Source: Bacillota bacterium
GTDB lineage: Bacteria > Bacillota > Clostridia > Lachnospirales > Lachnospiraceae
DNA: 64,000 bases
Direction: 5' to 3'
NCBI GenBank assembly: GCA_023386315.1
Contig: JAEWJZ010000030.1
Location: forward strand, 124,001-188,000
Shown: one piece after another, positions 16,800 through 25,266 of the stretch
How the letters are laid out: the number at the start of each line of letters is the position of its first letter
Position numbering within the stretch: position 1 is the first letter of the stretch
Notes under the pieces: generated by a model
Told to the model about the DNA's origin: nothing
The model's input: the letters and a program-made list of their open reading frames with translations, nothing else
Databases searched by the model: none
Program-made: the position numbers and the translations under genes

Positions 16800-17942
16800 A
16801 TGAAATTTTTATTTGCATCTGATTCATTTAAAGGATCCTTATCATCTGTGGAGATAGTAGGAATCCTGACAGAAGAAGCAAAACGTATTTTTCCGGATTG
16901 TGAGTGCAGCGGAGTATCTGTGGCAGACGGAGGGGAAGGGACCATAGAGGCTGTGATTGATGCCATGAATGGACAGATCCGCACCGTATCCGTACACGGT
17001 CCGCTGATGGAAGAGACAACTGCAGTGTATGGAGTGTTTGATGGCAGCCATGCAGTGATCGAGATGGCAAAAGCTTCCGGACTTCCCATGGTTCCGTCAG
17101 AAAAGAGAAATCCCCTTTATACCACAACCTATGGGACAGGGGAACTGATTAAAGCGGCTTTGGATGAAGGCTATAGAAAGATTGCCATTGCAATCGGCGG
17201 AAGCGCAACCAACGACGGCGGTATGGGAGCCATGACGGCTCTTGGTGTGAAATTCCTTGATAAAGCAGGGAACCTGCTGACTGGCTGCGGCGAAGATCTG
17301 GGAAAAGTGGAGCATATTGATATAAGCGGACTTCACCCGGCCGTAAAAGAGACAGAATTTACTGTGATGTGTGACGTGACAAATCCGCTGACTGGGCAAA
17401 ACGGCGCAACCTATACCTTTGGAAAACAAAAAGGAGGAACTCCTGAAATCCTTGACCGGCTGGAAAAGGATATGAAATCCTATGCAGGAAAGCTGTTTGA
17501 ACTGACTGGTATTGATGTGGACCAGATTCAGGGAACAGGAGCAGCAGGAGGACTTGGAGCTGCTTTAAACGTATTTTTAAATGCCAATATGAAATCAGGA
17601 ATTGAAACTGTCCTGGATCTGATTCAGTTTAATACCCTGTTAGAAGGGGTGGATTTAGTCGTTACCGGAGAGGGCAGAATGGACTGGCAGTCTGCGTTCG
17701 GAAAGGTTCCAAGCGGAATCGGAATGCGGTGTAAAAAAAGAGGTATTCCGGCCGTTGCCATAGTAGGAGGCATGGGGGATGGAGCCGAAAAAATCTATGA
17801 ATACGGAATAGAAAGCATAACCACAACCATTCAGGGAGCAATGCCCATAGAGGAAGCAATGGAGCGGTCTGTGGAACTATATCGGGGAGCCGCACAGCGT
17901 ACGTTTCGTATGCTGAGAGCCGGGATGAGTCTGAACGGATAA
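16800..17942 (+). CDS. garK: Glycerate kinase (GarK/GlxK family)
   Basis: Phosphorylates D-glycerate, giving 2-phosphoglycerate in the GarK/GlxK branch. The protein is 380 residues with the family-defining opening FASDSFKGSLSS, the motif GVSVADGGEGT, the glycine-rich AIGGSATNDGGMG and the late GEGRMDWQSAFGK. It is complete. It follows the aldolase gene after a hairpin and precedes an aldo/keto reductase by 12 bases. It completes the route from tartronate semialdehyde into glycolysis. Confidence 0.93.
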   Translation: MKFLFASDSFKGSLSSVEIVGILTEEAKRIFPDCECSGVSVADGGEGTIEAVIDAMNGQIRTVSVHGPLMEETTAVYGVFDGSHAVIEMAKASGLPMVPSEKRNPLYTTTYGTGELIKAALDEGYRKIAIAIGGSATNDGGMGAMTALGVKFLDKAGNLLTGCGEDLGKVEHIDISGLHPAVKETEFTVMCDVTNPLTGQNGATYTFGKQKGGTPEILDRLEKDMKSYAGKLFELTGIDVDQIQGTGAAGGLGAALNVFLNANMKSGIETVLDLIQFNTLLEGVDLVVTGEGRMDWQSAFGKVPSGIGMRCKKRGIPAVAIVGGMGDGAEKIYEYGIESITTTIQGAMPIEEAMERSVELYRGAAQRTFRMLRAGMSLNG

Positions 17943-17954
17943 AAAGGAGAGAAA

Positions 17955-18818
17955 ATGGAAAATAGGAAACAATGTGTCATGCTTCCGGACGGAACTGCTG
18001 TACCGTCTCTGGGGCAGGGAACCTGGTTTCTGGGAGAACAAAAAAGCAGGCGAAAGGAAGAACTGAATAGCTTAAGGACTGGAATATCAGCCGGGATGAC
18101 GCTCCTTGATACAGCTGAGATGTATGGAGATGGAAAAGCAGAGGAACTACTTGGAGAGGCCATACATGGGATTGATCGCAGCAGTCTGTTTCTGGTGTCC
18201 AAGGTATATCCTCATAATGCTGGCAGAAAGAATATATTTAAAAGCTGTATCAGAACTCTGGAGCGGTTGAACACGGATTATCTGGATTTATATCTTTTAC
18301 ACTGGAGGGGAAGTATTCCATTAAGTGAGACGGTGGAATGTATGGAACAGCTGAAAAAAGAAGGAAAGATAAGGCGCTGGGGTGTATCAAACTTTGACAC
18401 TGCCGATATGAAGGAACTTTGGAGTGTTCCGGGAGGAAGTAACTGCCAGATAAATCAGGTTCTTTATCATGTAGCCTCCAGAGGAATTGAGTATGATTTG
18501 ATCCCGTGGCTGGAAGAACACAACGTCCCTGTCATGGCATACTGCCCTCTTGCACAGGCAGGTGATTTAAAACGGGGTCTTTACGAGAACCCGGTGCTGA
18601 TCCGCATCGCAAATGCCCACCAGTGTACAGTTTCCAATATTCTTCTGGCTTTTGTTATCCGAAATAATAATGTGGTGGCCATACCCCGCACAGGAAACAG
18701 GGATCACGCACTGGACAATGCAAAGGCATGGGAAGCAGAGCTGACGGGGGATGAACTTATGGAGATAAACCGGGTGTTTCCTGCGCCAGTAAGAAAGACC
18801 TATCTGGATATTGTATAA
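17955..18818 (+). CDS. Aldo/keto reductase
   Basis: An NADPH-dependent reductase of 287 residues with a TIM-barrel fold. The catalytic tetrad is visible: Asp and Tyr in LLDTAEMYGDG, Lys in LVSKVYP, His in LYLLHW. The cofactor-binding end contains AIPRTGNRDHALDN. It is the last gene of the garR operon, 12 bases after glycerate kinase, so it probably handles an aldehyde or keto intermediate of sugar-acid catabolism. Uronate or aldehyde reduction are options. The real substrate cannot be read from the sequence. Confidence 0.85.
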   Translation: MENRKQCVMLPDGTAVPSLGQGTWFLGEQKSRRKEELNSLRTGISAGMTLLDTAEMYGDGKAEELLGEAIHGIDRSSLFLVSKVYPHNAGRKNIFKSCIRTLERLNTDYLDLYLLHWRGSIPLSETVECMEQLKKEGKIRRWGVSNFDTADMKELWSVPGGSNCQINQVLYHVASRGIEYDLIPWLEEHNVPVMAYCPLAQAGDLKRGLYENPVLIRIANAHQCTVSNILLAFVIRNNNVVAIPRTGNRDHALDNAKAWEAELTGDELMEINRVFPAPVRKTYLDIV

Positions 18819-18823
18819 TAAAA

Positions 18824-18862
18824 ACATGCTCCTTCATTTTTACTATTTCAGAAGGAGCATGT
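18824..18862 (-). terminator. Intrinsic terminator between convergent genes
   Basis: A perfect 12-base stem (18824-18835 with 18851-18862) with a 15-base loop. The T-run lies on the minus-strand 3' side, so it mainly ends the esterase gene, though it can also stop + strand transcripts. Confidence 0.75.
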
Positions 18863-18872
18863 CTTTGCAATG

Positions 18873-19796
18873 TTATTTTAAATACTTATCAAAGAAAGAA
18901 ATCATAAGCTGCTTGACAGAATCCTGGAAGAATTCTCTGGAACCATGTCCGGCTCCTTCCAGTACATAGTAATCTGTTCTGTCTTCCATGCCAGCTTCTT
19001 TGATTCTGCTGTATAAAACGTCACTGCTAAGTTCCAGGGGAACCAGCGGATCGTTGTCTCCATGGAGTATCAGCATAGGACACATGTCCGGATTTACATA
19101 ATTTACCGGACTGGCCGATTTTGCACGTTCCTTTATGGTAGAAGGATCTCCTCCTATGAGTTTTCCGCCATGGGTATCTTCGATTCGGTGCCACCGGCTG
19201 TTGGGATTATTGAAGCTTTTTTCTTCTTCATTCATCAGTGCCACTACATCGGTAGGACCAAACATATTGCAGCAGGCATTTGCTTTTGATGAATAGCCGG
19301 ACCATTCTTCACTTTCGAAAGTATCCGTATTCATTGCTGCAAAAGCGGCCAGGTGTCCGCCTGCGGATCGTCCGAATACACCAATCCGGTCGGGATCAAT
19401 TTCATATTTTATGGCATTTGCCCGCAGAAACCGGATAGCGGTTTTTACATCAATGATCTGTGCAGGAAAATGTGCTTCACCACTGCTTCTATAGTACATG
19501 GATGCCACCACATAGCCGGCATCTGCAAATTGACTCATTTCGCCAAGCATGAGGTTTTTATCGACTCCTCTCCAGCCTCCTCCAGGGATCCAGAGAAGTG
19601 CAGGTTTTGTATCATGGTTTTCTTTTGGATCATCTTCACCGGCTGCCAGTTTCATCTCACTGTTGCCGTTTTGAAGCAGGATGGACATTTTAAGTTCCAT
19701 TGGCTTGCTGTTTAAATCCGTTTGGTTAGAGTAGATAATGTTGTCAATCAGAGTTAATGATTTTCGCTCATGTCCCGGATTAATATATTTTTTCAT
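18873..19796 (-). CDS. Alpha/beta-hydrolase, esterase/lipase (HSL/feruloyl-esterase-like)
   Basis: A cytoplasmic carboxylester hydrolase of 307 residues. The oxyanion-hole motif is PGGGWRG. The nucleophile Ser is in FGRSAGGH, the acid Asp in LHGDNDPLVP and the base His in GAGHGSREF. No signal peptide is present. It is divergent from a LysR-type gene whose start is broken, the classic arrangement for a regulator and its target. It may deacylate sugar esters or plant-derived acids. The substrate is unknown. Confidence 0.83.
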   Translation of the reverse strand: MKKYINPGHERKSLTLIDNIIYSNQTDLNSKPMELKMSILLQNGNSEMKLAAGEDDPKENHDTKPALLWIPGGGWRGVDKNLMLGEMSQFADAGYVVASMYYRSSGEAHFPAQIIDVKTAIRFLRANAIKYEIDPDRIGVFGRSAGGHLAAFAAMNTDTFESEEWSGYSSKANACCNMFGPTDVVALMNEEEKSFNNPNSRWHRIEDTHGGKLIGGDPSTIKERAKSASPVNYVNPDMCPMLILHGDNDPLVPLELSSDVLYSRIKEAGMEDRTDYYVLEGAGHGSREFFQDSVKQLMISFFDKYLK

Positions 19797-19864
19797 TATT
19801 TTTTCGTTCCTTTCATGATCCTTTCAGTGCTTTTCTTTATATAAAAATCGGGAAGAAAAGATTG

Positions 19865-20850
19865 ATGCCAATGATTAGTGAGATCATTAATATTAATATA
19901 TAACAACCATAGCAAGGGAAAGAAGCATTTCTGCAGCCGGAAAAAAACTGGGGATATCCCAGCCCACATTAAGTATTTATTTATCCAGGCTGGAGAGAAG
20001 CCTTGGAACTGATCTGTTTATAAGGGAGAAAAAGTGGCTGATTCCCACGCCGGCGGGAAAGATTTATCTGGATACTGCCAGCCAGATTCTTGAAGCAAAG
20101 GACCAGACGTATCTGGCCATTCGTTCCCTGACTCAGGAATTAGAAGAGACGGTTGTCATTGGAGCCACACCGCTGAGGGGTGCTGTTTTGGTGGCACAGA
20201 TATTTACTCAGTTCAGCAAACGGTTTCCTAATGTGAGAATAGAAATAAAAGAATGCTATATGAAAGACTTAAGAACGCATGTGATCGCAGGAGATGTGGA
20301 TTTAGTATTAGGTTCTTGTTATGATAGTGAGGAAGAAGATGTTAATTTTGTTATGATGTATAGAGAAGAGGTCATTTTAAGCGCACCATCTTTTCATAAA
20401 CTGGCGAATCTGGCAGATAAATGTGACAACAGTCTGACTCCAATGGAAATAAGCCGGTTTTCCGATTCGCCTTTTGTGCTCATGTGCCAGGGAACCTCCA
20501 TCAGAGCAATCTCTGACAGCATCTTTCTGGCAGCTAAAATGAAGCCTACTGTGGTTTTTGAAACGAATAATAACCTGGTACTAAGCAATATGATACGTCA
20601 GGGAGCAGGAGTGGGGCTGATTCCAAGGTCTTCAATGGCGGATTCTGATAATAAGATCGTTTACTTTTCTCTATCCCCCAGATATTATCTGGGCCTTGGA
20701 GCAATTGTAAAAAAAGGGAAGGTTCTGTCTGAAGCAGAAAGGTATTTTATTTATCTTGTGATGAGGCAGGATAGGAATAATCCATTATATACCTCTGCTT
20801 ACAGTGCGTGTGCAAGAGCGATTTATCGTGAATTTGAGAATGAGGGGTAA
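19865..20850 (+). pseudogene. LysR-family regulator with damaged 5' end
   Basis: The frame ending at 20850 reads back without a stop through a full LysR HTH (YITTIARERSISAAGKKLG, then SQPTLSIYLSRLE) to an in-frame TAA at 19894-19896. No ATG, GTG or TTG lies between that stop and residue-scale position 20188, which is far inside the protein. A neighbouring frame has ATGs at 19865 and 19871, and after the second it reads MISEIININI, which would fit the missing N-terminus. So a small indel in an AT-rich repeat near 19885-19900 seems to break the gene. The effector domain is intact. It is divergent from the esterase gene. A sequencing error is the alternative. Confidence 0.65.
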
Positions 20851-20855
20851 AATGC

Positions 20856-21665
20856 ATGAATACTCAGCAATTAGAATATGTGATAGCAATTGCAGAGGAA
20901 AAAATTTTATCAAAAGCTGCAGGAAAGCTTTTTGTCACCCAGCCGGCATTGAGCCAGCAGTTAAAAAAGCTGGAAGAAGAGCTTCAGACAAAGCTGTTTT
21001 ATAAAGATAAAAATGATTATCTTCTTACGGATGCCGGAAGAATTTATGTAAATGGGGCACAATATATCCTCAGCCTGTACAGCAATGCTTTAAAGGAGAT
21101 TGAAAATTTGAATAATTCGGGGAAAAAGAAGCTTACGTTCGTTTACCGCAATGATATGCTTCCGGTGATTTCAAAGAAAGTGCTGCCTTTACTGGCGGAT
21201 CTGGCAGTTCTGGTGACAAGGGAGCTTTCCCATAGCATGCTGGAATATATTCCTCTGAGAAAAGAGAATCTGGTACTGGCGGTACCGGACAATCACCGGT
21301 GCCTGGACCGGTTTTATAAAAATGGAGTGGACTTTTCCTGCTTTTGTGATGATTCTTTTATTTTAAATCCTGCAAAAAGCACCTTTCGTGCCTGTGAAAA
21401 TGAGATATTTTCCAGCCGTCAGTTTACTCCGTCTATCCTTTGTGAATCCAATGATTTTACCGTAATAAAACATATGGTAAGTTGCAGGAAAGGAATAGCC
21501 TTTTTACCGGAGTCCGTGGGAGAGGAAGAAAGTAATTATGTCTGCCTGCCATTAAACCAACCGGCAAATTTTCATCTTGTAATTGCATACCGCAAAAGCA
21601 GTATTCTCACAAAACCCGTGAAAGATCTTATTATGATGCTTTTAAAAGCCTGTGATAATACTTAG
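20856..21665 (+). CDS. LysR-family regulator, shortened effector domain
   Basis: A 269-residue LysR protein. The N-terminal HTH is clear (QQLEYVIAIAEEKILSKAAGKLFVTQPALSQQLKKLE). The effector domain goes abruptly from LPLLADLAVLV to TRELSHSMLEYIPLRKEN. In typical LysR proteins about 25-35 more residues lie in this stretch, so an in-frame internal deletion is likely. The rest (GIAFLPESV) is normal. Its ribosome-binding site lies in the end of the preceding LysR gene, five bases away. It may still bind DNA but respond differently to ligand. Confidence 0.72.
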   Translation: MNTQQLEYVIAIAEEKILSKAAGKLFVTQPALSQQLKKLEEELQTKLFYKDKNDYLLTDAGRIYVNGAQYILSLYSNALKEIENLNNSGKKKLTFVYRNDMLPVISKKVLPLLADLAVLVTRELSHSMLEYIPLRKENLVLAVPDNHRCLDRFYKNGVDFSCFCDDSFILNPAKSTFRACENEIFSSRQFTPSILCESNDFTVIKHMVSCRKGIAFLPESVGEEESNYVCLPLNQPANFHLVIAYRKSSILTKPVKDLIMMLLKACDNT

Positions 21666-21674
21666 TACAATAAG

Positions 21675-21703
21675 TTGTAATAATGTTATCCTGCAGTTAC
21701 AAT
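21675..21703 (+). promoter_or_regulatory. sigma-A promoter of the second PrpR-like regulator
   Basis: TTGTAA at 21675-21680, a 17-base spacer and TACAAT at 21698-21703. The -35 and the bases 21697-21702 (TTACAA) form an inverted repeat, which could be an autoregulatory site. Confidence 0.5.
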
Positions 21704-21737
21704 AATAAAAATAGAAACGATGGAAGCGAGGTAGAAA

Positions 21738-23645
21738 ATGGAACGGATTGCAATTCTGCTTCCAAGGCAGACAATTTTAGAGTATGCAAATGCGGTCCTG
21801 GAAAAAGAGGGGACAAAGGTCCAGATTTTAAAAGTTGTGGAAAATTCAAGTGCAGTTTCGGAGGCTAAGGCTGCAGTGGAAGCAGGAGCCCGCGTTATCA
21901 TTGCCAGGGGGCTGCAGGCCACGCTGATTAAGGACGATATTAATGTACCGGTTGTGGAGATGCCCATTACTGTACGCGAAATCGGGTTTATGATTCTTAA
22001 AGCCAGAAATATGCTGAAAAAGAACCACCCTTCTATCGGAATTATAGCATTTGAAAATATGTTTGAAAGCCTTGATGAACTGGACGAGCTGTTTGATTTT
22101 GAACTGCATTTTTATAAACTGACGGAACTGGAAGAAACGAGAGACTTAGTCAGTCAGGCGATTAAAGACGGAGTGGACTTAATTATCGGCGGAGTAAAAA
22201 CGAACCAGATTGCTTTTGAGATCGGATTTCCCAGCCTGTTTATGGAAACAGGAGAGGAATCCATACGCAGGGCGTTTCAGATGGCAGTTCATATACTTGA
22301 GCTTGCTAAACTGGAAAAGCAGAATAAAGCTCAGTTGGATACGCTTCTTGATACATCCTTCAGCGGAATCATTAAAATTAATGCTTATCAGGAGATTGTG
22401 GCAGTAAACCGGGTGATCGAGCAGCTGATGGGGAGGTCATCTGCTGAGGTAATCGGCTTTCCCATTGACAAAGTATTTGACGGAATTGACGCAGAAGGCA
22501 TAGATGGAATTTTAAACGGAAGAGAGGAGCTTTATTCCACTTCCTTTTCCATAAAGAACCAGCTGCTGATGGTGATTGGAGCGCCAATTCAATACGACGG
22601 GCATTACAGCGGTGCCATACTGACGTGTCACAAGGTACGTTCGGCAGAGCGGGGCGAAGGGCAGAGCTCAGGAGCTAAGCTGATGAATGGTCATCATGCT
22701 CCCCGTAATTTCTTTCACATTCTAAGAGAGTCAGGAGAAATGAAACGGTGCATCAAACAGGCAAGGTCCTATGCCATTTCAAGAAATCCGGTATTGATTT
22801 ACGGGGAAACCGGTACAGAAAAAGATATACTTGCTGAAGCGATTCACAATAACAGTCCCCAAAAGGGAGGCCCTTTTATGGCGGTAAATGTAAGCTGTCT
22901 TTCTCCCAAGGAGCAGAAAGAGGTGTTGTTTGGCTTTGGTGATGAGAATAAAAAAAAGCAAAAGGGTACCCTGGAAACGGCAGAATTTGGTACCGTATTT
23001 ATAGAAGAGGTGGATTGCTTATCCTTGGAATGTCAGTATCTGCTTTTTAAAGCGGTTCATGACCGGCTTTTCTGGGAACAGAATTCTATGATAAAACGGG
23101 TTTTGTCTGTTCGTCTGATTGCTTCTGCGGGAAAGGAACTGTCATATCTTGTAAAGCAGGGAAATTTCAGGGAAGATTTATATTTCTACCTGTCTGCATT
23201 AAAGATCAGCCTTCCCCCGCTTCGTAAGGAGCCGGAGGAAATCCGCCGCTTTACAGGACTTTATCTCGACAAATATAATACAGCCTATTCCAGATATGTG
23301 GAAATCAGCGAGGCTGCGTTAAAAATAATGGAGGAATATTTCTGGGAGGGAAATTTACTGCAGCTGGAAAGCTTTTGTGAAAGGCTGGTGTTATCAGCTT
23401 ACAGAAGAAAGGCGGAAGAGGGAATGGTGCAGAACCTTCTGCAGGAGCTGTATCCGGTTATCCGGGAAGAAAACGGAATCAGTCAGACCGTAAGAAGCCA
23501 AAATCCGGAAGCTCTCCGCATAGAAATGCTTCTGGAACGCTTCAAAGGAAGAAGAACGGAGGTGGCAGAGGCAATGAATATCAGCACAACAACACTGTGG
23601 AGAAAAATGAAGCGCTACGGAATTGGAGACTGGGATTGCAATTGA
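21738..23645 (+). CDS. Second PrpR-N/PAS/AAA+-type regulator with degenerate sigma-54 activator domain
   Basis: A paralogue of the regulator at 12814, 635 residues with the same order: PrpR-N sensor (IIARGLQATLIKDD; DLIIGGVKTNQIA), PAS (LLDTSFSGIIKINAYQEIVAVN), AAA+ and a terminal HTH (RTEVAEAMNISTTTLWRKMKR). Walker A reads GETGTEKD, Walker B reads TVFIEEVD, and no GAFTGA loop is present; the region after LFGFGDE is a short Lys-rich stretch. Sigma-54-dependent activation is therefore improbable. It lies directly before two glucarate dehydratase genes and a TctBAC transporter, its likely targets. An intrinsic terminator overlaps its stop codon. Confidence 0.82.
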   Translation: MERIAILLPRQTILEYANAVLEKEGTKVQILKVVENSSAVSEAKAAVEAGARVIIARGLQATLIKDDINVPVVEMPITVREIGFMILKARNMLKKNHPSIGIIAFENMFESLDELDELFDFELHFYKLTELEETRDLVSQAIKDGVDLIIGGVKTNQIAFEIGFPSLFMETGEESIRRAFQMAVHILELAKLEKQNKAQLDTLLDTSFSGIIKINAYQEIVAVNRVIEQLMGRSSAEVIGFPIDKVFDGIDAEGIDGILNGREELYSTSFSIKNQLLMVIGAPIQYDGHYSGAILTCHKVRSAERGEGQSSGAKLMNGHHAPRNFFHILRESGEMKRCIKQARSYAISRNPVLIYGETGTEKDILAEAIHNNSPQKGGPFMAVNVSCLSPKEQKEVLFGFGDENKKKQKGTLETAEFGTVFIEEVDCLSLECQYLLFKAVHDRLFWEQNSMIKRVLSVRLIASAGKELSYLVKQGNFREDLYFYLSALKISLPPLRKEPEEIRRFTGLYLDKYNTAYSRYVEISEAALKIMEEYFWEGNLLQLESFCERLVLSAYRRKAEEGMVQNLLQELYPVIREENGISQTVRSQNPEALRIEMLLERFKGRRTEVAEAMNISTTTLWRKMKRYGIGDWDCN

Positions 23646-23660
23646 TTGCAATCCCTTTTT
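23632..23660 (+). terminator. Intrinsic terminator overlapping the regulator's stop codon
   Basis: A perfect 10-base stem (23632-23641 with 23646-23655), loop TTGA, then TTTTT. The TGA stop lies inside the loop. It isolates the regulator transcript from the gudD operon. Confidence 0.85.
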
Positions 23661-23794
23661 CATTTTCTGAAAGAATAAGAAAGATGACAAGAAAAATGGG
23701 ACAGGGTTAGTATGTCTGCCAATAGAAGAAATACTTCCATACCGGTATAATTAAGTCATGTTCAAAGATGATCTGTGATAAAGGAGAATATAGA

Positions 23795-25123
23795 ATGATA
23801 CCAGTGATAACCAAAATGGAAGTATATCCAGTAGCGGGAAAAGATTGTATGGAGCTGAATTTAAGCGGAGCCCATGCACCGTTTTTTACCAGAAACATTG
23901 TGGTTTTGTATGCAGATAACGGAGAAATGGGAGTAGGAGAGGTGCCCGGAGGGAAAAAAATAACCGATGCACTTTTAGAGTGTGTTCCCATTGTAACAGG
24001 CACAAAAATCAGTGAATATAAAAGCACGCTTTTAAAAGTGAAAGCATATTTAGATTCCAAGGGAGAAGCAGACGTAAGAGGAAATCAGACGTTTGATTTA
24101 CGGACAGGAGTTCACGTAATTACAGCCATTGAAGCCCCCTGTCTTGATCTTCTGGGTAAATATTTAGGCGTTCCGGTCTGTGAGCTTTTAGGGGAAGGAA
24201 AGCAGAGAGACAGCGTGCGGATGCTGGGGTATCTGTTCTTTGTTGGAGACAGAAACAAGACGGATCTTCCATATGACTCAGAGCCGGACGCTGACTGTGA
24301 GTGGTACCGGATCCGTCATGAGGAGGCCCTCACTGCTGATCAGATCGTGGCTTTCGCAAAAGCAACCAGGGAAAAATACGGATTCCAGGACTTTAAGCTG
24401 AAAGGCGGCGTGCTTCCTGGAAATGAAGAGATGGATGTAATCCGGGAATTAAAGAAAGCATTTCCTGATGCACGTATTGATCTGGATCCCAACGGGGGCT
24501 GGCTCCTTGAAGAAGCGGTGGAATATGTAAAGGGAATGCAGGGCATTTTAACTTATTGTGAAGATCCATGCGGAGCAGAAGGGGTTTATTCCGGAAGAGA
24601 GATTGTCAGCGAATTCCGCCGCCGCACAGGCTTCCCCACTGCAACGAATATGATTGCAACGGACTGGAGAGAGGTAGGACATTCCCTGGAATCCCAGGCA
24701 GTAGATATCATACTGGCTGATCCCCATTTCTGGACAATGAGCGGTTCCGTCCGCGTTGCACAGATGTGCCATGATTTTGGTTATACATGGGGCTCCCATT
24801 CCAACAACCATTTTGATATTTCCCTTGCCATGTTTACCCAGGTTGGAGCAGCAGTTCCGGGTGAGTACAATGCACTGGATACCCACTGGATCTGGCAGGA
24901 GGGCTTAGAGCGTCTGACAAAAGAACCTCTTAAAATCGAAAACGGCTGTATTCAGGTTCCGAAGAAGCCGGGACTCGGTATTGAAGCGGATATGGAACAG
25001 ATTAAGAAAGCCCATCAGCTGTATCTTGAGCACTGTCTTGGCGGAAGAGATGATGCCATGGGTATGCAGTATCTGATTCCCGGGTGGAAATTTAACCCCA
25101 AAAAACCCTGCCTTGTTCGTTAA
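23795..25123 (+). CDS. gudD: Glucarate dehydratase (enolase superfamily), copy 1
   Basis: Removes water from D-glucarate (or a related aldarate) to give 5-keto-4-deoxyglucarate. The 442 residues match GudD length. The catalytic elements are all present: KxK base in DFKLKGGV, metal ligands in DLDPNGGW and YCEDPCG, then TNMIATDW and the His base in SHSNNHFDI. The ATG at 23795 is chosen for AAGGAG at 23781-23786; an in-frame ATG at 23768 lacks one. A close paralogue follows. The two may differ in aldarate preference (glucarate, idarate or galactarate), which the sequence alone does not settle. Confidence 0.92.
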   Translation: MIPVITKMEVYPVAGKDCMELNLSGAHAPFFTRNIVVLYADNGEMGVGEVPGGKKITDALLECVPIVTGTKISEYKSTLLKVKAYLDSKGEADVRGNQTFDLRTGVHVITAIEAPCLDLLGKYLGVPVCELLGEGKQRDSVRMLGYLFFVGDRNKTDLPYDSEPDADCEWYRIRHEEALTADQIVAFAKATREKYGFQDFKLKGGVLPGNEEMDVIRELKKAFPDARIDLDPNGGWLLEEAVEYVKGMQGILTYCEDPCGAEGVYSGREIVSEFRRRTGFPTATNMIATDWREVGHSLESQAVDIILADPHFWTMSGSVRVAQMCHDFGYTWGSHSNNHFDISLAMFTQVGAAVPGEYNALDTHWIWQEGLERLTKEPLKIENGCIQVPKKPGLGIEADMEQIKKAHQLYLEHCLGGRDDAMGMQYLIPGWKFNPKKPCLVR

Positions 25124-25170
25124 TTTAACGGATTATTACTGTTTCTTATCGCTGCAATCGGTATTAATTA

Positions 25171-25200
25171 TTGGATTTATTGAGCGGTCATTGGTATAAT
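25171..25200 (+). promoter_or_regulatory. Promoter between the two glucarate dehydratase genes
   Basis: TTGGAT at 25171-25176, an 18-base spacer and TATAAT at 25195-25200 with an upstream TG (extended -10). It would give the second dehydratase and the transporter their own start. Confidence 0.5.
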
Positions 25201-25266
25201 GCGTATGAAAGTAAGAGGAAGTGAAATAAAAATGTGCAATATAACCAAAGGAAGGAAATAAAAGAT

